Assembly: GCF_005862235.1 (NCBI RefSeq) | Contig: NZ_VCEK01000003.1 | Coordinates: 599,981 to 663,980 of the forward strand | Origin: Saccharomonospora piscinae | GTDB lineage: Bacteria; Actinomycetota; Actinomycetes; Mycobacteriales; Pseudonocardiaceae | Length of the DNA: 64,000 nt | Reading direction: 5' to 3' | Shown here: positions 8,357-18,635 of the stretch, piece by piece | How positions within the stretch are numbered: the stretch's first letter is position 1 | How the letters are laid out: each line of letters begins with the position of its first letter | Program-made: the position numbers and the translations under genes | The notes under the pieces: generated by a model | Databases searched by the model: none | The model's input: only the letters and a program-made list of their open reading frames with translations | What the model was told of the DNA's origin: nothing

Positions 8357-8902
8357 ATGATTCTGGCGCAGGAAGAAGAGTACAACCCGGTTCTTCCGCA
8401 CTTCTCCGAGATCATCATCGGTCTTATCGCTTTCCTCCTGCTGCTGTACGTCATCACGAAGTTCGTCAAGCCGCGCTTCGAGAAGTTGTACGAGGAGCGG
8501 GCAGCCAAGATCGAGGGCGGCATCGAGAAGGCCGAACAGGCTCAGGCCGAGGCGGAGCAGGCGCTGGCGCAGTACAAGGCGCAGCTCGCCGAGGCCAGGA
8601 CCGAGGCGGCCAAGATCCGCGATGACGCGCGGGCCGAGGCCGAGCAGATCAAGGAGGAGTTGCGGGCACAGGCCGAGGAGGAGTCCCGGCGCATCGTGAC
8701 TCAGGGTGAGGCACAGCTGCAGGCGCAGCGGGCTCAGCTGGTGGCCGAGCTCCGGGAGGAACTCGGACGCAACGCCGTCCTGCTCGCGGGGCGGATCGTC
8801 GGCGAGTCGCTCGAGGACGAGGCACGCCGCCGCGGCACCGTCGACCGGTTCCTCGACGAGCTCGAAGCCAGTGGGAACGGCGCGGCCGGAGCAAGGAAGT
8901 AG
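8357..8902 (+). CDS. atpF: F-type ATP synthase subunit b
   Basis: Peripheral-stalk subunit linking subunit a to the F1 head through delta. Of 181 residues, one membrane helix comes first (EIIIGLIAFLLLLYVITKFV), followed by a long charged, alanine- and glutamate-rich coiled coil (about residues 45-140). ATG 8357 is chosen because GTGGAG at 8345-8350 serves as its SD; a GTG at 8345 is possible but would lack one. Only one b gene is present, unlike mycobacteria, where a second b-like segment is fused to delta. Confidence 0.93.
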   Translation: MILAQEEEYNPVLPHFSEIIIGLIAFLLLLYVITKFVKPRFEKLYEERAAKIEGGIEKAEQAQAEAEQALAQYKAQLAEARTEAAKIRDDARAEAEQIKEELRAQAEEESRRIVTQGEAQLQAQRAQLVAELREELGRNAVLLAGRIVGESLEDEARRRGTVDRFLDELEASGNGAAGARK

Positions 8903-8909
8903 GGCCTAG

Positions 8910-9731
8910 ATGACGCTGCATGCTGCGAGCCGCGAGGCTCTGAGCTTCGCCGAGACCCGTCTCGACGGAGTACTCGGCGACGCGGGCGCCGATCCGTCCG
9001 CCGTCGGGGAAGAGCTGCTCTCCGTGGTGGACCTGTTCACCAGGGAGATCGGGCTGCGGCGAGCCGTGTCGGACGGCTCGTCGGACCCCGAGGCCCGCAA
9101 GCGGCTGGTCGCGACCCTGCTGCGGGACAAGCTCTCGGGCCCCGCGTTGTCGGTGCTGGAAGCCGTGGCGGGTGGCCGCTGGTCGAACCCGCGCGAGCTG
9201 GTCGACGGCCTCGAACACCTCGGGTTCACCGCGCTGCTCGTCGGCGCGGAGAACGCGGGCAAGCTGGACTCCGTCGAGGACGAGTTGTTCCAGTTCGCTC
9301 GTATCCTGGATGGCAGGCCCGAGCTGGAGCGGGCGTTGTCCGACCGGACCACGCCCACCGAGGCCAAGCGCGGGCTCGTCCGCCAGGTCGTCGCCGACAA
9401 GGTCGACCCGATCACCCAGGTGCTGGTCGAGCAGGTCGTCGTCCGGCCGCGCGGTCGCAGCGTGGCATACGGCGTCGACCGGCTCGTGGAGCTGGCGGCC
9501 GGGCGCAGTGAGCGCGTGGTCGCCCGCGTCACCAGCGCGACCGAGCTGACGGCCGGGCAGCGCGAGCGGCTGACCGCTCAGCTCGGCAGGGTCTACGACC
9601 GCCCGATCGCCCTGCACGTGGCCCTCGACCGCTCACTGGGGTCGGGGCTCGTCATCCGGGTCGGCGACGAGGTGATCGACGGCAGCGCCGCCGGCAGGCT
9701 GGACGCCCTGCGCAGGCAACTGGCCGGGTGA
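8910..9731 (+). CDS. atpH: F-type ATP synthase subunit delta
   Basis: Delta joins the peripheral stalk to the top of F1. The 273-residue protein is longer than E. coli delta (177), because actinobacterial delta has an additional N-terminal region, but it is much shorter than the mycobacterial b-delta fusion of about 446 residues and lacks a membrane helix, so it is not fused. The delta C-terminal signature is present (SATELTAGQRERLTAQLGRV; SLGSGLVIRVGDEVIDGS). ATG 8910 lies 7 nt after the atpF stop, within one operon. Confidence 0.93.
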   Translation: MTLHAASREALSFAETRLDGVLGDAGADPSAVGEELLSVVDLFTREIGLRRAVSDGSSDPEARKRLVATLLRDKLSGPALSVLEAVAGGRWSNPRELVDGLEHLGFTALLVGAENAGKLDSVEDELFQFARILDGRPELERALSDRTTPTEAKRGLVRQVVADKVDPITQVLVEQVVVRPRGRSVAYGVDRLVELAAGRSERVVARVTSATELTAGQRERLTAQLGRVYDRPIALHVALDRSLGSGLVIRVGDEVIDGSAAGRLDALRRQLAG

Positions 9732-9794
9732 GGTGGCCGACGACATGACACATACTTTGCAGACTGGCACGAACGAAGTGAGAGCGGGAACGAC

Positions 9795-11441
9795 ATGGCC
9801 GAGCTGACGATCTCCTCGGATGAGATCGCCAACGCGATCGAGAACTACGTCTCGAGTTACTCCCCGGACGTGAGCCGGGAAGAGGTCGGCGCCGTCGTCG
9901 ACACCGGCGACGGTGTGGCCCACGTCGAGGGCCTGCCGGGCACCATGGCGAACGAGCTGCTGGAGTTCCCCGGCGGCATCCTCGGCGTCGCGCAGAACCT
10001 CGACCCGCGCCAGATCGGTGTCGTCATCCTCGGCGACTTCGATTCCATCGAAGAAGGCCAGGAAGTCAAGCGCACCGGCCGGATCCTCTCGATCCCGGTC
10101 GGCGAGAACTTCCTCGGCCGTGTCATCGACCCGCTCGGCAAGCCGATCGACGGCCTCGGTGACATCGAGTCCAGCGAGCGCCGCGCCCTGGAGCTCCAGG
10201 CTGCCTCCGTGGTGGAGCGGCAGCCGGTGGGTGAGCCGTTGCAGACCGGTATCACGGCCATCGACTCGATGACCCCGATCGGTCGCGGTCAGCGCCAGCT
10301 CATCATCGGCGACCGCAAGACCGGCAAGACGGCGGTCTGCGTCGACACGATCATCAACCAGAAGGCCAACTGGGAGAGCGGCGACCCGAAGCAGCAGGTG
10401 CGCTGCATCTACGTCGCCGTCGGCCAGAAGGGCTCCACGATCGCGTCGGTCCGCAAGTCGCTGGAGGACGCGGGCGCGATGGAGTACACGACCATCGTCG
10501 CCGCCCCGGCCTCCGACGCCGCCGGGTTCAAGTGGCTGGCCCCGTACTCGGGCTCCGCGCTCGGGCAGCACTGGATGTACGAGGGCAAGCACGTCCTGAT
10601 CGTGTTCGACGACCTGACCAAGCAGGCCGAGGCGTACCGCGCGATCTCGCTGCTGCTCCGTCGTCCGCCGGGTCGCGAGGCGTTCCCCGGCGACGTCTTC
10701 TACTTGCACTCCCGCCTGCTGGAGCGCTGCGCCAAGCTGTCGGACGAGCTGGGCGCGGGCTCGCTCACCGGGCTGCCGGTCATCGAGACCAAGGCCAACG
10801 ACATCTCGGCCTACGTGCCGACGAACGTCATCTCGATCACCGACGGGCAGTGCTTCTTCCAGTCGGACCTGTTCAACTCCGGCCAGCGCCCCGCCGTCGA
10901 CGTCACCACCTCGGTGTCCCGAGTCGGTGGTGACGCGCAGATCAAGGCCATGAAGACGGTCTCGGGCTCGCTGCGGATCGACCTGTCGCAGTACGAGGAA
11001 CTGAAGGCGTTCGCGGCCTTCGCCTCGGACCTCGACGCCACGTCGAAGGCCCAGCTCGACCGCGGTGCCCGCCTGTACGAGCTGCTCAAGCAGCCGCAGT
11101 ACTCGCCGGTGCCGGTCGAGCAGCAGGTTCTCACGGTCTTCCTCGGATCCGGCGGTCACTACGACGACGTGCCGATCGAGGACACGGCCCGGTTCAACAG
11201 CGAACTGCTCGAGCACATCCGGCACAAGCACGCGGAGGTGCTCACCGAGATCCGCGAGAAGGGCAAGTGGAGCGAGGAACTCGCCGAGCGCGCCATCTCC
11301 GTGACGCAGGAGTTCAAGAAGGGCTTCACCACCTCGGAGGGCACCTCGCTGGTGGGTGACGAGTCCGTCGAGCCGATGGCCGCCGACCAGGTGGGACAGG
11401 AGTCCGTGAAGGTCCACCGTCCCTCGGCCGCGAAGAAGTAG
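9795..11441 (+). CDS. atpA: F-type ATP synthase subunit alpha
   Basis: Non-catalytic nucleotide-binding subunit of F1, 548 residues. The P-loop GDRKTGKT is at residues 172-179 and the family signature around [14 protein letters not shown] is present. The C-terminus continues about 35 residues past the end of E. coli alpha ([20 protein letters not shown] to HRPSAAKK). In mycobacteria an extension of similar length and composition suppresses ATP hydrolysis, so the same regulation is plausible here. It lies in the operon after atpH with a 63-bp gap. Confidence 0.97.
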   Translation: MAELTISSDEIANAIENYVSSYSPDVSREEVGAVVDTGDGVAHVEGLPGTMANELLEFPGGILGVAQNLDPRQIGVVILGDFDSIEEGQEVKRTGRILSIPVGENFLGRVIDPLGKPIDGLGDIESSERRALELQAASVVERQPVGEPLQTGITAIDSMTPIGRGQRQLIIGDRKTGKTAVCVDTIINQKANWESGDPKQQVRCIYVAVGQKGSTIASVRKSLEDAGAMEYTTIVAAPASDAAGFKWLAPYSGSALGQHWMYEGKHVLIVFDDLTKQAEAYRAISLLLRRPPGREAFPGDVFYLHSRLLERCAKLSDELGAGSLTGLPVIETKANDISAYVPTNVISITDGQCFFQSDLFNSGQRPAVDVTTSVSRVGGDAQIKAMKTVSGSLRIDLSQYEELKAFAAFASDLDATSKAQLDRGARLYELLKQPQYSPVPVEQQVLTVFLGSGGHYDDVPIEDTARFNSELLEHIRHKHAEVLTEIREKGKWSEELAERAISVTQEFKKGFTTSEGTSLVGDESVEPMAADQVGQESVKVHRPSAAKK

Positions 11442-11450
11442 GGCTGCGCC

Positions 11451-12374
11451 ATGGCCGCTCAGCTTCGTGAGCTCCGGCAGAAGGTCCGGGCAACCAAGTC
11501 GATCGGGAAGATCACCAAGGCGATGGAACTCATCGCCACCTCCCGCATCAGCAAGGCACAGGCACGGGTCGGGGCCTCCCGGCCGTACAGCGCGGAGATC
11601 ACCAACGTGCTCTCCGCGCTGGCCTCGGCCAGCACGAACCTCGACCACCCGCTGCTGGTGGAGCGCCCCAACCCCTCGCGGGTCGCCGTGCTCGTGATCA
11701 CCAGTGACAAGGGGCTCTGCGGTGGCTACAACGCCAACGTGCTCCGGGCGACCGAGGAACTGCTGGCGCTCCTCCGGGAGCAGGGCAAGGAACCGCAGCT
11801 GAACGTGATCGGCGGGAAGGGCGTGAACTACTACCGGTTCCGCCAGCGCGAGATCGCGAACAGCTGGACCGGGTTCTCGCAACAGCCGCACTACGAGAAC
11901 GCCGCCGAGGTGGGCGAGACGCTGGTGAACTCGTTCCTCGCCGGTGCGGACGACGAGGGCGCGAGCGCGGGAGCCGACGGCCTGCTGGGCGTGGACGAGC
12001 TCCACCTCGTCTACACCGAGTTCCGCTCGATGCTGACGCAGACGCCGGTCGCGCGCCGGATCGCTCCGCTCGAGGTCGAATACTCGGAGGGCATCGAGCC
12101 GGCGTACGAGTTCGAGCCGAACGCCGAGCAGTTGCTGGGTGCGCTCCTGCCGAAGTACATCAACACGCGGATCTACGCGGCGTTGCTGGAGTCGGCGGCG
12201 TCCGAGTTGGCGGCGCAGCGCAACGCCATGAAGTCGGCGTCCGACAACGCCAGCGAGCTGGTCGAGACGTACACCCGGCTGGCGAACCAGGCGCGCCAGG
12301 CCCAGATCACCCAGGAGATCAGCGAAATCGTCGGTGGGGCTGACGCGCTCGCCGCCACAGGAAGTGATGTGTAA
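11451..12374 (+). CDS. atpG: F-type ATP synthase subunit gamma
   Basis: Central rotor shaft inside the alpha3beta3 head. The 307-residue protein has the N-terminal helix ([28 protein letters not shown]) and the matching C-terminal helix ([34 protein letters not shown], in part). A short insertion rich in Asp, Glu, Ala and Gly (around [12 protein letters not shown]) precedes [10 protein letters not shown]; mycobacterial gamma has a comparable extra loop that has been proposed to restrain rotation in the hydrolysis direction. ATG 11451 lies 10 nt after the atpA stop. Confidence 0.96.
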   Translation: MAAQLRELRQKVRATKSIGKITKAMELIATSRISKAQARVGASRPYSAEITNVLSALASASTNLDHPLLVERPNPSRVAVLVITSDKGLCGGYNANVLRATEELLALLREQGKEPQLNVIGGKGVNYYRFRQREIANSWTGFSQQPHYENAAEVGETLVNSFLAGADDEGASAGADGLLGVDELHLVYTEFRSMLTQTPVARRIAPLEVEYSEGIEPAYEFEPNAEQLLGALLPKYINTRIYAALLESAASELAAQRNAMKSASDNASELVETYTRLANQARQAQITQEISEIVGGADALAATGSDV

Positions 12375-13811
<1,437 letters not shown>

Positions 13812-13940
13812 GTTCCGCGAGCGGCGGGGTGGCGTCCACTGTGGATGTGGCCCCGTCGTTCGTGTATCGCCGGTGTGCTCGCACGCCGGCGGGCCCGGCT
13901 ACACTGGGCGGAACGCGTGTGAGGCATGAAGGAGAGCTAC

Positions 13941-14306
13941 GTGGCTGAGATGTCCGTCGAGGTGGTGGCCGTCGAACGCCGCCTGTGGTCGGGAACGGCC
14001 CAGTTCGTCGTCGCGCAGACCACCGAAGGCGAGATCGGCATCCTGCCCGGTCACGAGCCCGTGCTGGGTCAGCTCGTCGAGGGTGGTGTCGTGAAGGTGA
14101 CGACCACGGACGGCGAGACCGTGACGGCGGCCGTACACGGTGGGTTCCTGTCCGCCACCGGCGGCGCCGTCAGCGTGCTCGCCGAGTCGGCCGAGCTCGG
14201 CGAGGAGATCGACGTCGAGCAGGCCCGGCGGGCGGTGGCCGACGAGGACGCCGCGGAGCGTGCCAGGGCCTCGGCGAGGCTCCGGGCGGCTGGTCAATCG
14301 GCCTGA
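13941..14306 (+). CDS. atpC: F-type ATP synthase subunit epsilon
   Basis: Epsilon couples the gamma shaft to the c-ring and can inhibit ATP hydrolysis through its C-terminal helices. The 121-residue protein has the beta-sandwich ([41 protein letters not shown]) and a short alanine/arginine-rich C-terminus, the same length as the short mycobacterial epsilon. GTG 13941 is favoured over ATG 13926: GAAGGAG at 13928-13934 is 6 nt upstream of the GTG, and the protein then begins [11 protein letters not shown] like the family. The 129-bp gap after atpD is the longest among the F1 genes and contains the palindrome TCCACTGTGGA at 13835-13845. Confidence 0.95.
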   Translation: MAEMSVEVVAVERRLWSGTAQFVVAQTTEGEIGILPGHEPVLGQLVEGGVVKVTTTDGETVTAAVHGGFLSATGGAVSVLAESAELGEEIDVEQARRAVADEDAAERARASARLRAAGQSA

Positions 14307-14330
14307 CCGGGCGACGAGCGGGAGCCGACG

Positions 14331-14765
14331 ATGGACATCGACACGCTGGTCCTGACGCTCCTGCTCGTGCTGTTCGTCGTCGCGCTGTGCTACGCGCTGC
14401 GGTGGGTGCTGATGCGCAGGCACGGCGGTGTCAGCGTGGCGCTGCGCTGGCAGCCCGACCGCGCCCGCTCCGGCTGGCACCTGGGTGTCGGCCGTTACCG
14501 GGGCGAGGAGTTCGTCTGGTACCGCGTGTGGAGCCTGCGAGTGGGCCCCAGCCGGGTCCTCCGGCGCGACACGCTCCAGATCGTCGGCAGGCGTGATCCG
14601 GTGGGAACCGAGTCGTACGCCGTTCCGGCGGGCTCACGGGTGTTGCGGTGCCAGTCCGGGGACGGTGAGCCGGTCGAGGTGGCGATGGGGCCCGGCGCGT
14701 TGACGGGGTTCCTGTCGTGGCTGGAGTCCGCTCCTCCCGGGCGCAGGCTTCCCCGGGCGAGCTGA
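14331..14765 (+). CDS. DUF2550 membrane-anchored protein
   Basis: Conserved actinobacterial protein of unknown function, corresponding by position and pattern to Rv1312 after atpC in M. tuberculosis. The 144 residues begin with one membrane helix (TLVLTLLLVLFVVALCYALRWVL), so it is probably an N-terminally anchored cytoplasmic protein. The remainder is a basic, tryptophan-containing beta-rich domain (RWQPDRARSGWHLGVGRYRGEEFVWYRVWSLRVGP). It starts 24 nt after atpC and is probably co-transcribed with the ATP synthase genes. Its end is 15 bp from the convergent pduO end, with no obvious terminator between. Confidence 0.85.
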   Translation: MDIDTLVLTLLLVLFVVALCYALRWVLMRRHGGVSVALRWQPDRARSGWHLGVGRYRGEEFVWYRVWSLRVGPSRVLRRDTLQIVGRRDPVGTESYAVPAGSRVLRCQSGDGEPVEVAMGPGALTGFLSWLESAPPGRRLPRAS

Positions 14766-14780
14766 CTCCAGCCCTGTCAG

Positions 14781-15353
14781 TCACCGGTCGCCGCCGGGCC
14801 TCCAGAGCACGTCACCGTCGGGGTTGGCGACGCGGGCCAGGATGAACAGCAGGTCGGACAACCGGTTCAGGTAGGTGACGGCGAGCGTGTTGGTGCCGTC
14901 CGGTTCCGCCTCGGCCAGCGTCCACGCCGACCGCTCGGCCCTGCGGGCCACCGTGCGCGCCTGGTGCAGCAGCGCGGCCCCGGGGGTGCCGCCGGGGAGG
15001 ATGAACGACGTCAGCTTGCCCACGCGCTCGTTGTACTCGTCGCACCAGCCTTCGAGCCGGTCGACGTAGTCCTGGGTGACACGCAGCGGCGGGTACGGCG
15101 GGTCCTCCGACACCGGCGTGCTGAGGTCGGCCCCCACGTCGAAGAGGTCGTTCTGCACGGTGCGCAGCACCTGCGCGAGGTCGTCGGGCAGCGAACCCAG
15201 GGCGATCGCGACCCCGACGACGGAGTTGGTCTCGTCCACGTCCGCGTAGGCGCCGAGCCTCGGGTCGGTCTTGCGCACGCGGCTGCCGTCGCCGAGCGCG
15301 GTGGTGCCGCTGTCGCCGACTCGGGTGTAGACGCGGTTGATCCGTACGGGCAT
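14781..15353 (-). CDS. pduO: PduO-type ATP:cob(I)alamin adenosyltransferase
   Basis: Transfers the adenosyl group of ATP to cob(I)alamin, giving adenosylcobalamin for B12-dependent mutases. The 190-residue protein is a helical-bundle member of the PduO/MMAB family with the N-terminal ATP-binding signature TRVGDSGTTALGDG, the FILPGG...LHQARTVARRAER block and the C-terminal LNRLSDLLFILAR. ATG 15353 is preceded on its strand by TAGACT (plus 15360-15365) with 6 nt between, so the mRNA is probably leaderless. I saw no cobalamin riboswitch upstream. The location between DUF2550 and murA matches Rv1314c. Confidence 0.93.
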   Translation of the reverse strand: MPVRINRVYTRVGDSGTTALGDGSRVRKTDPRLGAYADVDETNSVVGVAIALGSLPDDLAQVLRTVQNDLFDVGADLSTPVSEDPPYPPLRVTQDYVDRLEGWCDEYNERVGKLTSFILPGGTPGAALLHQARTVARRAERSAWTLAEAEPDGTNTLAVTYLNRLSDLLFILARVANPDGDVLWRPGGDR

Positions 15354-15365
15354 GGCCGCAGTCTA
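15354..15365 (-). promoter_or_regulatory. -10 element for a leaderless pduO transcript
   Basis: On the minus strand TAGACT is followed by 6 nt and then the ATG of pduO. TAnnnT at this distance is the actinobacterial -10 consensus for transcripts that start at the first base of the gene. Confidence 0.6.
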
Positions 15366-15536
15366 GGTGCAGCGTGCCGGGAGAGGTACCGGCCACATCG
15401 GGGTGCGCGGCCCTGAGGGGCACACCTATCGTCCTCTGGTGGCCGAACGTTTCAATCTTTGCGATCTTGTGACCCGGTCGGTACGTGGCGTGCCCCATCG
15501 CACACGCTCCGGGGCCGCCGGGCAAGATGGGCGACC

Positions 15537-16820
15537 ATGAGCGAGCACTTCGACGTGTACGGCGGTGCGCGTCTGGTCGGCGAGGTCGAGGTCGTGGGCG
15601 CCAAGAACAGCGTGTTGAAGCTGATGGCGGCCGCCCTGCTCGCCGAGGGAACCACGACGATCAGCAACTGCCCCCGGATCCTCGACGTGCCGCTGATGGC
15701 GGACGTGCTGCGCAGTGTCGGCTGCGAGGTCGAGATGGCGGACGACGTCACGCGGATCACCACGCCAGCCGAGCTGTCGCACCGGGCCGACTCGGCCGCG
15801 ATGGGCAAGCTGCGCGCGTCGGTGTGCGTGCTCGGCCCGCTCGTCGGGCGGTTGAAGCGCGCCGTGGTGGCGCTTCCCGGGGGCGACGCGATCGGCTCGC
15901 GGCCGCTGGACATGCACCAGAACGGCCTGCGCAAGCTGGGGGCCACGAGCACGATCGAGCACGGGTGTGTCGTGGCCGAGGCCGACGGGCTGCACGGCGC
16001 GCAGATCTGGCTGGACTTCCCCAGCGTGGGAGCTACCGAGAACATCCTCATGGCCGCCGTGCTCGCCCAGGGCACCACAGTGATCGACAACGCGGCGCGG
16101 GAGCCGGAGATCATCGACCTGTGCACGATGCTCACCGAGATGGGCGCCCGCATTGAAGGTGCTGGCACGTCGACGCTCACCGTGGAGGGCGTGGACGCGC
16201 TGCATCCCACCGAGCACGTGGTGATCGGCGACCGCATCGTGGGCGCGACGTGGGCTTTCGCCGCGGCTATGACACAGGGCGACGTCACGGTGACGGGCGT
16301 CGACGCCCACCACCTCGACCTCGTGCTGGAGAAGCTGCGGCTCGGTGGCGCCGACGTCACGACCTTCGACGGCAAAGGCTTCCGCGTGGTGCAGAGTGAG
16401 CGCCCGCGTTCGGTGGACTTCGTGACGCTGCCGTACCCGGGTTTCGCCACGGACCTCCAGCCCTTCGCCGTGGCACTGTCGTCGGTCTGCGACGGCACCT
16501 CCATGATCACGGAGAACGTCTACGAGGCGCGCTTCCGGTTCATCGAGGAGATGGTGCGCCTCGGCGCGGACGCCAGGACCGACGGCCACCACGCCGTCGT
16601 GCGGGGCGTGGAGCGGCTGTCGAGCGCGCCGGTATGGGCCTCCGACATCCGGGCGGGAGCGGGGCTGGTGCTCGCGGGGCTGTGCGCCGAGGGCGTCACC
16701 GAGGTGTGGGACGTCTTCCACATCGACCGCGGCTACCCGGCCTTCGTCGAGAACCTCAACCGCCTCGGCGCGCGAGTGGAGCGGGTCACGGCCGAACCCG
16801 ACCGCGTGGTGGCCGGTTAG
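15537..16820 (+). CDS. murA: UDP-N-acetylglucosamine 1-carboxyvinyltransferase with Asp in place of the fosfomycin-target Cys
   Basis: First committed enzyme of peptidoglycan synthesis: adds enolpyruvyl from PEP to UDP-GlcNAc. The 427-residue protein has the EPT fold, with [18 protein letters not shown] near the N-terminus. The catalytic loop reads [13 protein letters not shown]; the residue aligned with E. coli Cys115 is Asp117. M. tuberculosis MurA has Asp at the same number, and that change makes the enzyme insensitive to fosfomycin. ATG 15537 fits the family N-terminus ([17 protein letters not shown]). The gene ends inside the motif TTAGGGGCTCTTAG, which also contains the stop of convergent lysE. 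Confidence 0.97.
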   Translation: MSEHFDVYGGARLVGEVEVVGAKNSVLKLMAAALLAEGTTTISNCPRILDVPLMADVLRSVGCEVEMADDVTRITTPAELSHRADSAAMGKLRASVCVLGPLVGRLKRAVVALPGGDAIGSRPLDMHQNGLRKLGATSTIEHGCVVAEADGLHGAQIWLDFPSVGATENILMAAVLAQGTTVIDNAAREPEIIDLCTMLTEMGARIEGAGTSTLTVEGVDALHPTEHVVIGDRIVGATWAFAAAMTQGDVTVTGVDAHHLDLVLEKLRLGGADVTTFDGKGFRVVQSERPRSVDFVTLPYPGFATDLQPFAVALSSVCDGTSMITENVYEARFRFIEEMVRLGADARTDGHHAVVRGVERLSSAPVWASDIRAGAGLVLAGLCAEGVTEVWDVFHIDRGYPAFVENLNRLGARVERVTAEPDRVVAG

Positions 16821-16830
16821 GGGCTCTTAG
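16817..16830. repeat. 14-bp motif spanning the murA and lysE stop codons
   Basis: TTAGGGGCTCTTAG contains the murA stop (TAG 16818-16820) and the complement of the lysE stop (TTA 16827-16829). Its exact reverse complement recurs at 63225-63238 over the stop of the GH25 gene, and a close copy is at 63379-63391. Confidence 0.6.
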
Positions 16831-17450
16831 CCATCCACGGCGAGAGCCGCGCCGAAGCCGATCAGAGTCGTGCCGGTGGCCACGTCCAGCCCCCTGCGTA
16901 CGCGCCTGCGTCCCAGCCAGGCGCGTACGGAGTGGACGAACCCGACCAGGAGCAGCAACCACACCGCGCCCAGCACGGCGACGGTGTAGGCCAGCAGCAG
17001 GGTGTCGGTGAGCGAGTTGTGCGCGGGGTCGATGAACTGCGGCAGCACGGACAGGTAGAGCGCGAGCACCTTCGGGTTCGTGACGTTCGAGAGGAACCCC
17101 TCGCGGAACCGCCGGAAACCCATGACCTGCGTTCCGGTGTGGTCGAGGCTCGCGTAGTCGCCCCGACGGGCCGACCGGAGTGCCTGCACGCCGAGGTAGC
17201 ACAGGTAGACCACACCGAGCCAGCGCAGCGTGTGGAACACCGGCTGCGACCCGACGATCACCGTGCCCAGCCCGAACGCGACCGCGGTGCCCTGCACGAC
17301 GTTGCCCGCCGCGATTCCCGCCGTCGCCAGGAGACCGCCGCGGACACCGCCCGCGAACGAGTTCTTGAGCGTCACGACGGTGTCGGGTCCGGGAGCGAGG
17401 ACCACCAACACCACCAGAACGAGGTAACTGCCGTACGTACTCCAGGTCAC
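16827..17450 (-). CDS. LysE/RhtB-family amino-acid exporter
   Basis: Membrane exporter of the LysE superfamily, whose members export lysine, threonine, homoserine lactone or similar compounds; the substrate cannot be told from sequence. The 207-residue protein has about six membrane helices and the family signature near the N-terminus (VLVVLAPGPDTVVTLKNSFAGGVRGGLLATAGIAAGN, in part). The middle holds the typical amphipathic stretch RRFREGFLSNVTNPKVLALYLSVLPQF. The start is GTG 17450; TACGCT (plus 17459-17464) lies 8 nt upstream, suggesting a leaderless or near-leaderless message. It converges with murA with only 6 bp between stops. Confidence 0.9.
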   Translation of the reverse strand: MTWSTYGSYLVLVVLVVLAPGPDTVVTLKNSFAGGVRGGLLATAGIAAGNVVQGTAVAFGLGTVIVGSQPVFHTLRWLGVVYLCYLGVQALRSARRGDYASLDHTGTQVMGFRRFREGFLSNVTNPKVLALYLSVLPQFIDPAHNSLTDTLLLAYTVAVLGAVWLLLLVGFVHSVRAWLGRRRVRRGLDVATGTTLIGFGAALAVDG

Positions 17451-17485
17451 GGAACGCCAGCGTAACCCGTGGTCCGCCGGGTCGG

Positions 17486-17544
17486 GGTGTCGCGAAGGCC
17501 ACCCTCGCCGCGTGCGATGCAGTCAGGGTGGCCTTCGCGACACC
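17486..17544. repeat. Perfect 20-bp inverted repeat, family A copy 1
   Basis: Left arm GGTGTCGCGAAGGCCACCCT at 17486-17505 and its exact complement at 17525-17544, separated by 19 nt. It lies in the divergent gap between lysE and ehuB, so it is not downstream of either gene. A second hairpin with the same AAGGCCACCCT core is at 54843-54897. It could act as a bidirectional insulator or be a dispersed intergenic repeat. Confidence 0.8.
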
Positions 17545-17697
17545 GTTACCGCGACGGAGACCATCCCGTCGGGCGACGGGTTTCCGCTGCGCGATCGGCG
17601 GGCCCTCCTTACCGTCGGAACTGGAATGCACCGGAAATCCGGTGCGCACGCGCGGTCGCGCGGCTCCGACCGGCCCACATCGACAAGGGGTGCGACC

Positions 17698-18609
17698 ATG
17701 GTTCACACCGAATGGACGCGGCGGGTCCTGTCGCGGCGATCGGCCGTCAAAGGCGCGATCGCGCTCGGCGTCACGGCGTCGCTGGCGGCCTGTACGGAAG
17801 CACCGCAGACCGGCGGCCAGGGCGGCGGCAACACGTTGCAGCGACTGCGCGACGCCGGCACGGTCAACATCGGGATCGCGGGCGAGATCCCCTACGGCTT
17901 CACCAGGGACGGCGAGGTGACCGGCGAGTCGCCCGAGGTCGCCAAGGCCGTGTTCCGGGCCATCGGGGTGCCGAACGTGAGTGCCACGCAGGTGGAGTTC
18001 GGTCAGCTGATCCCCGCGCTCAACGCGGGCCAGTACGACATGGTCGCCGCGGGAATGGCGATCCTGCCGGAGCGGTGCAGGCAGGCGCAGTTCTCCGCGG
18101 TCGACTACGTCACCAACACGGCGTTTCTGGTGCCCGAGGGCAACCCGGAAGGCGTCGCCAACTTCGAGGACGTCCGGGCCAGTGGCGTGAACCTCGCGGT
18201 GCTGTCGGGCACCATCGAGCAGCAGGTCGCCCAGGACCTCGGTGTGCCGGGCGGGCAGCTCCAGACCTACGGCGGCCAGGCCGAGCTGCTGCAGGCGGTA
18301 CAGGCGGGCCGCGCCTACGCCGGCGCACTGACCGACATCTCCCTGCGGGCGCTGCTGGACCAGAACCCGGGTGCGCAGCTGGAGGTCACCGAGGGCTTCG
18401 TGCCCGTCGTGGACGGCCAGGAGGCGTTGCAGGCCGGTGGCTTCGTCTTCCGGCAGGGCGAGACCGAGCTGGTCGACGCGTTCAACCGGGAGCTGACCAC
18501 GTTGCACGACAACGGCCGGTGGCTGGAGATCGTGCGGCCCTTCGGGTTCACGGAGGACAACCTGCCGCCGGAGAACGTCACCACCGAGCAGTTGTGTGCG
18601 GGCGAGTGA
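17698..18609 (+). CDS. ehuB: Ectoine/amino-acid-type ABC transporter substrate-binding lipoprotein (EhuB-like)
   Basis: Extracellular solute-binding protein (family 3) of a polar amino-acid-type ABC importer. The 303-residue precursor has a twin-arginine signal (SRRSAVKGAIALG) ending in a lipobox LAAC, so it is probably Tat-exported and lipid-anchored. The mature part (LRDAGTVNIGIAGEIPYGF; VTGESPEVAKAVFRAIG; FGQLIPALNAGQYDMVAAGM; ILPERCRQAQFS) resembles EhuB, the ectoine/hydroxyectoine-binding protein of rhizobia and actinobacteria. The order B-C-D-A of the four genes here matches the ehu operon as I recall it. The substrate is inferred; another compatible solute or amino acid remains possible. 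The ATG at 17698 is chosen over upstream in-frame codons because it begins the signal peptide. Confidence 0.78.
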   Translation: MVHTEWTRRVLSRRSAVKGAIALGVTASLAACTEAPQTGGQGGGNTLQRLRDAGTVNIGIAGEIPYGFTRDGEVTGESPEVAKAVFRAIGVPNVSATQVEFGQLIPALNAGQYDMVAAGMAILPERCRQAQFSAVDYVTNTAFLVPEGNPEGVANFEDVRASGVNLAVLSGTIEQQVAQDLGVPGGQLQTYGGQAELLQAVQAGRAYAGALTDISLRALLDQNPGAQLEVTEGFVPVVDGQEALQAGGFVFRQGETELVDAFNRELTTLHDNGRWLEIVRPFGFTEDNLPPENVTTEQLCAGE

Positions 18610-18635
18610 TGCTGGGGCGGCGCCGGTAGCCGACG

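Noticed and set aside
8910..9731. b-delta fusion as in mycobacteria
   Set aside because: The protein is 273 residues without a membrane helix; atpF is separate and complete.
15354..15536. Cobalamin riboswitch upstream of pduO
   Set aside because: The likely transcript is leaderless and no B12-box-like sequence was seen.
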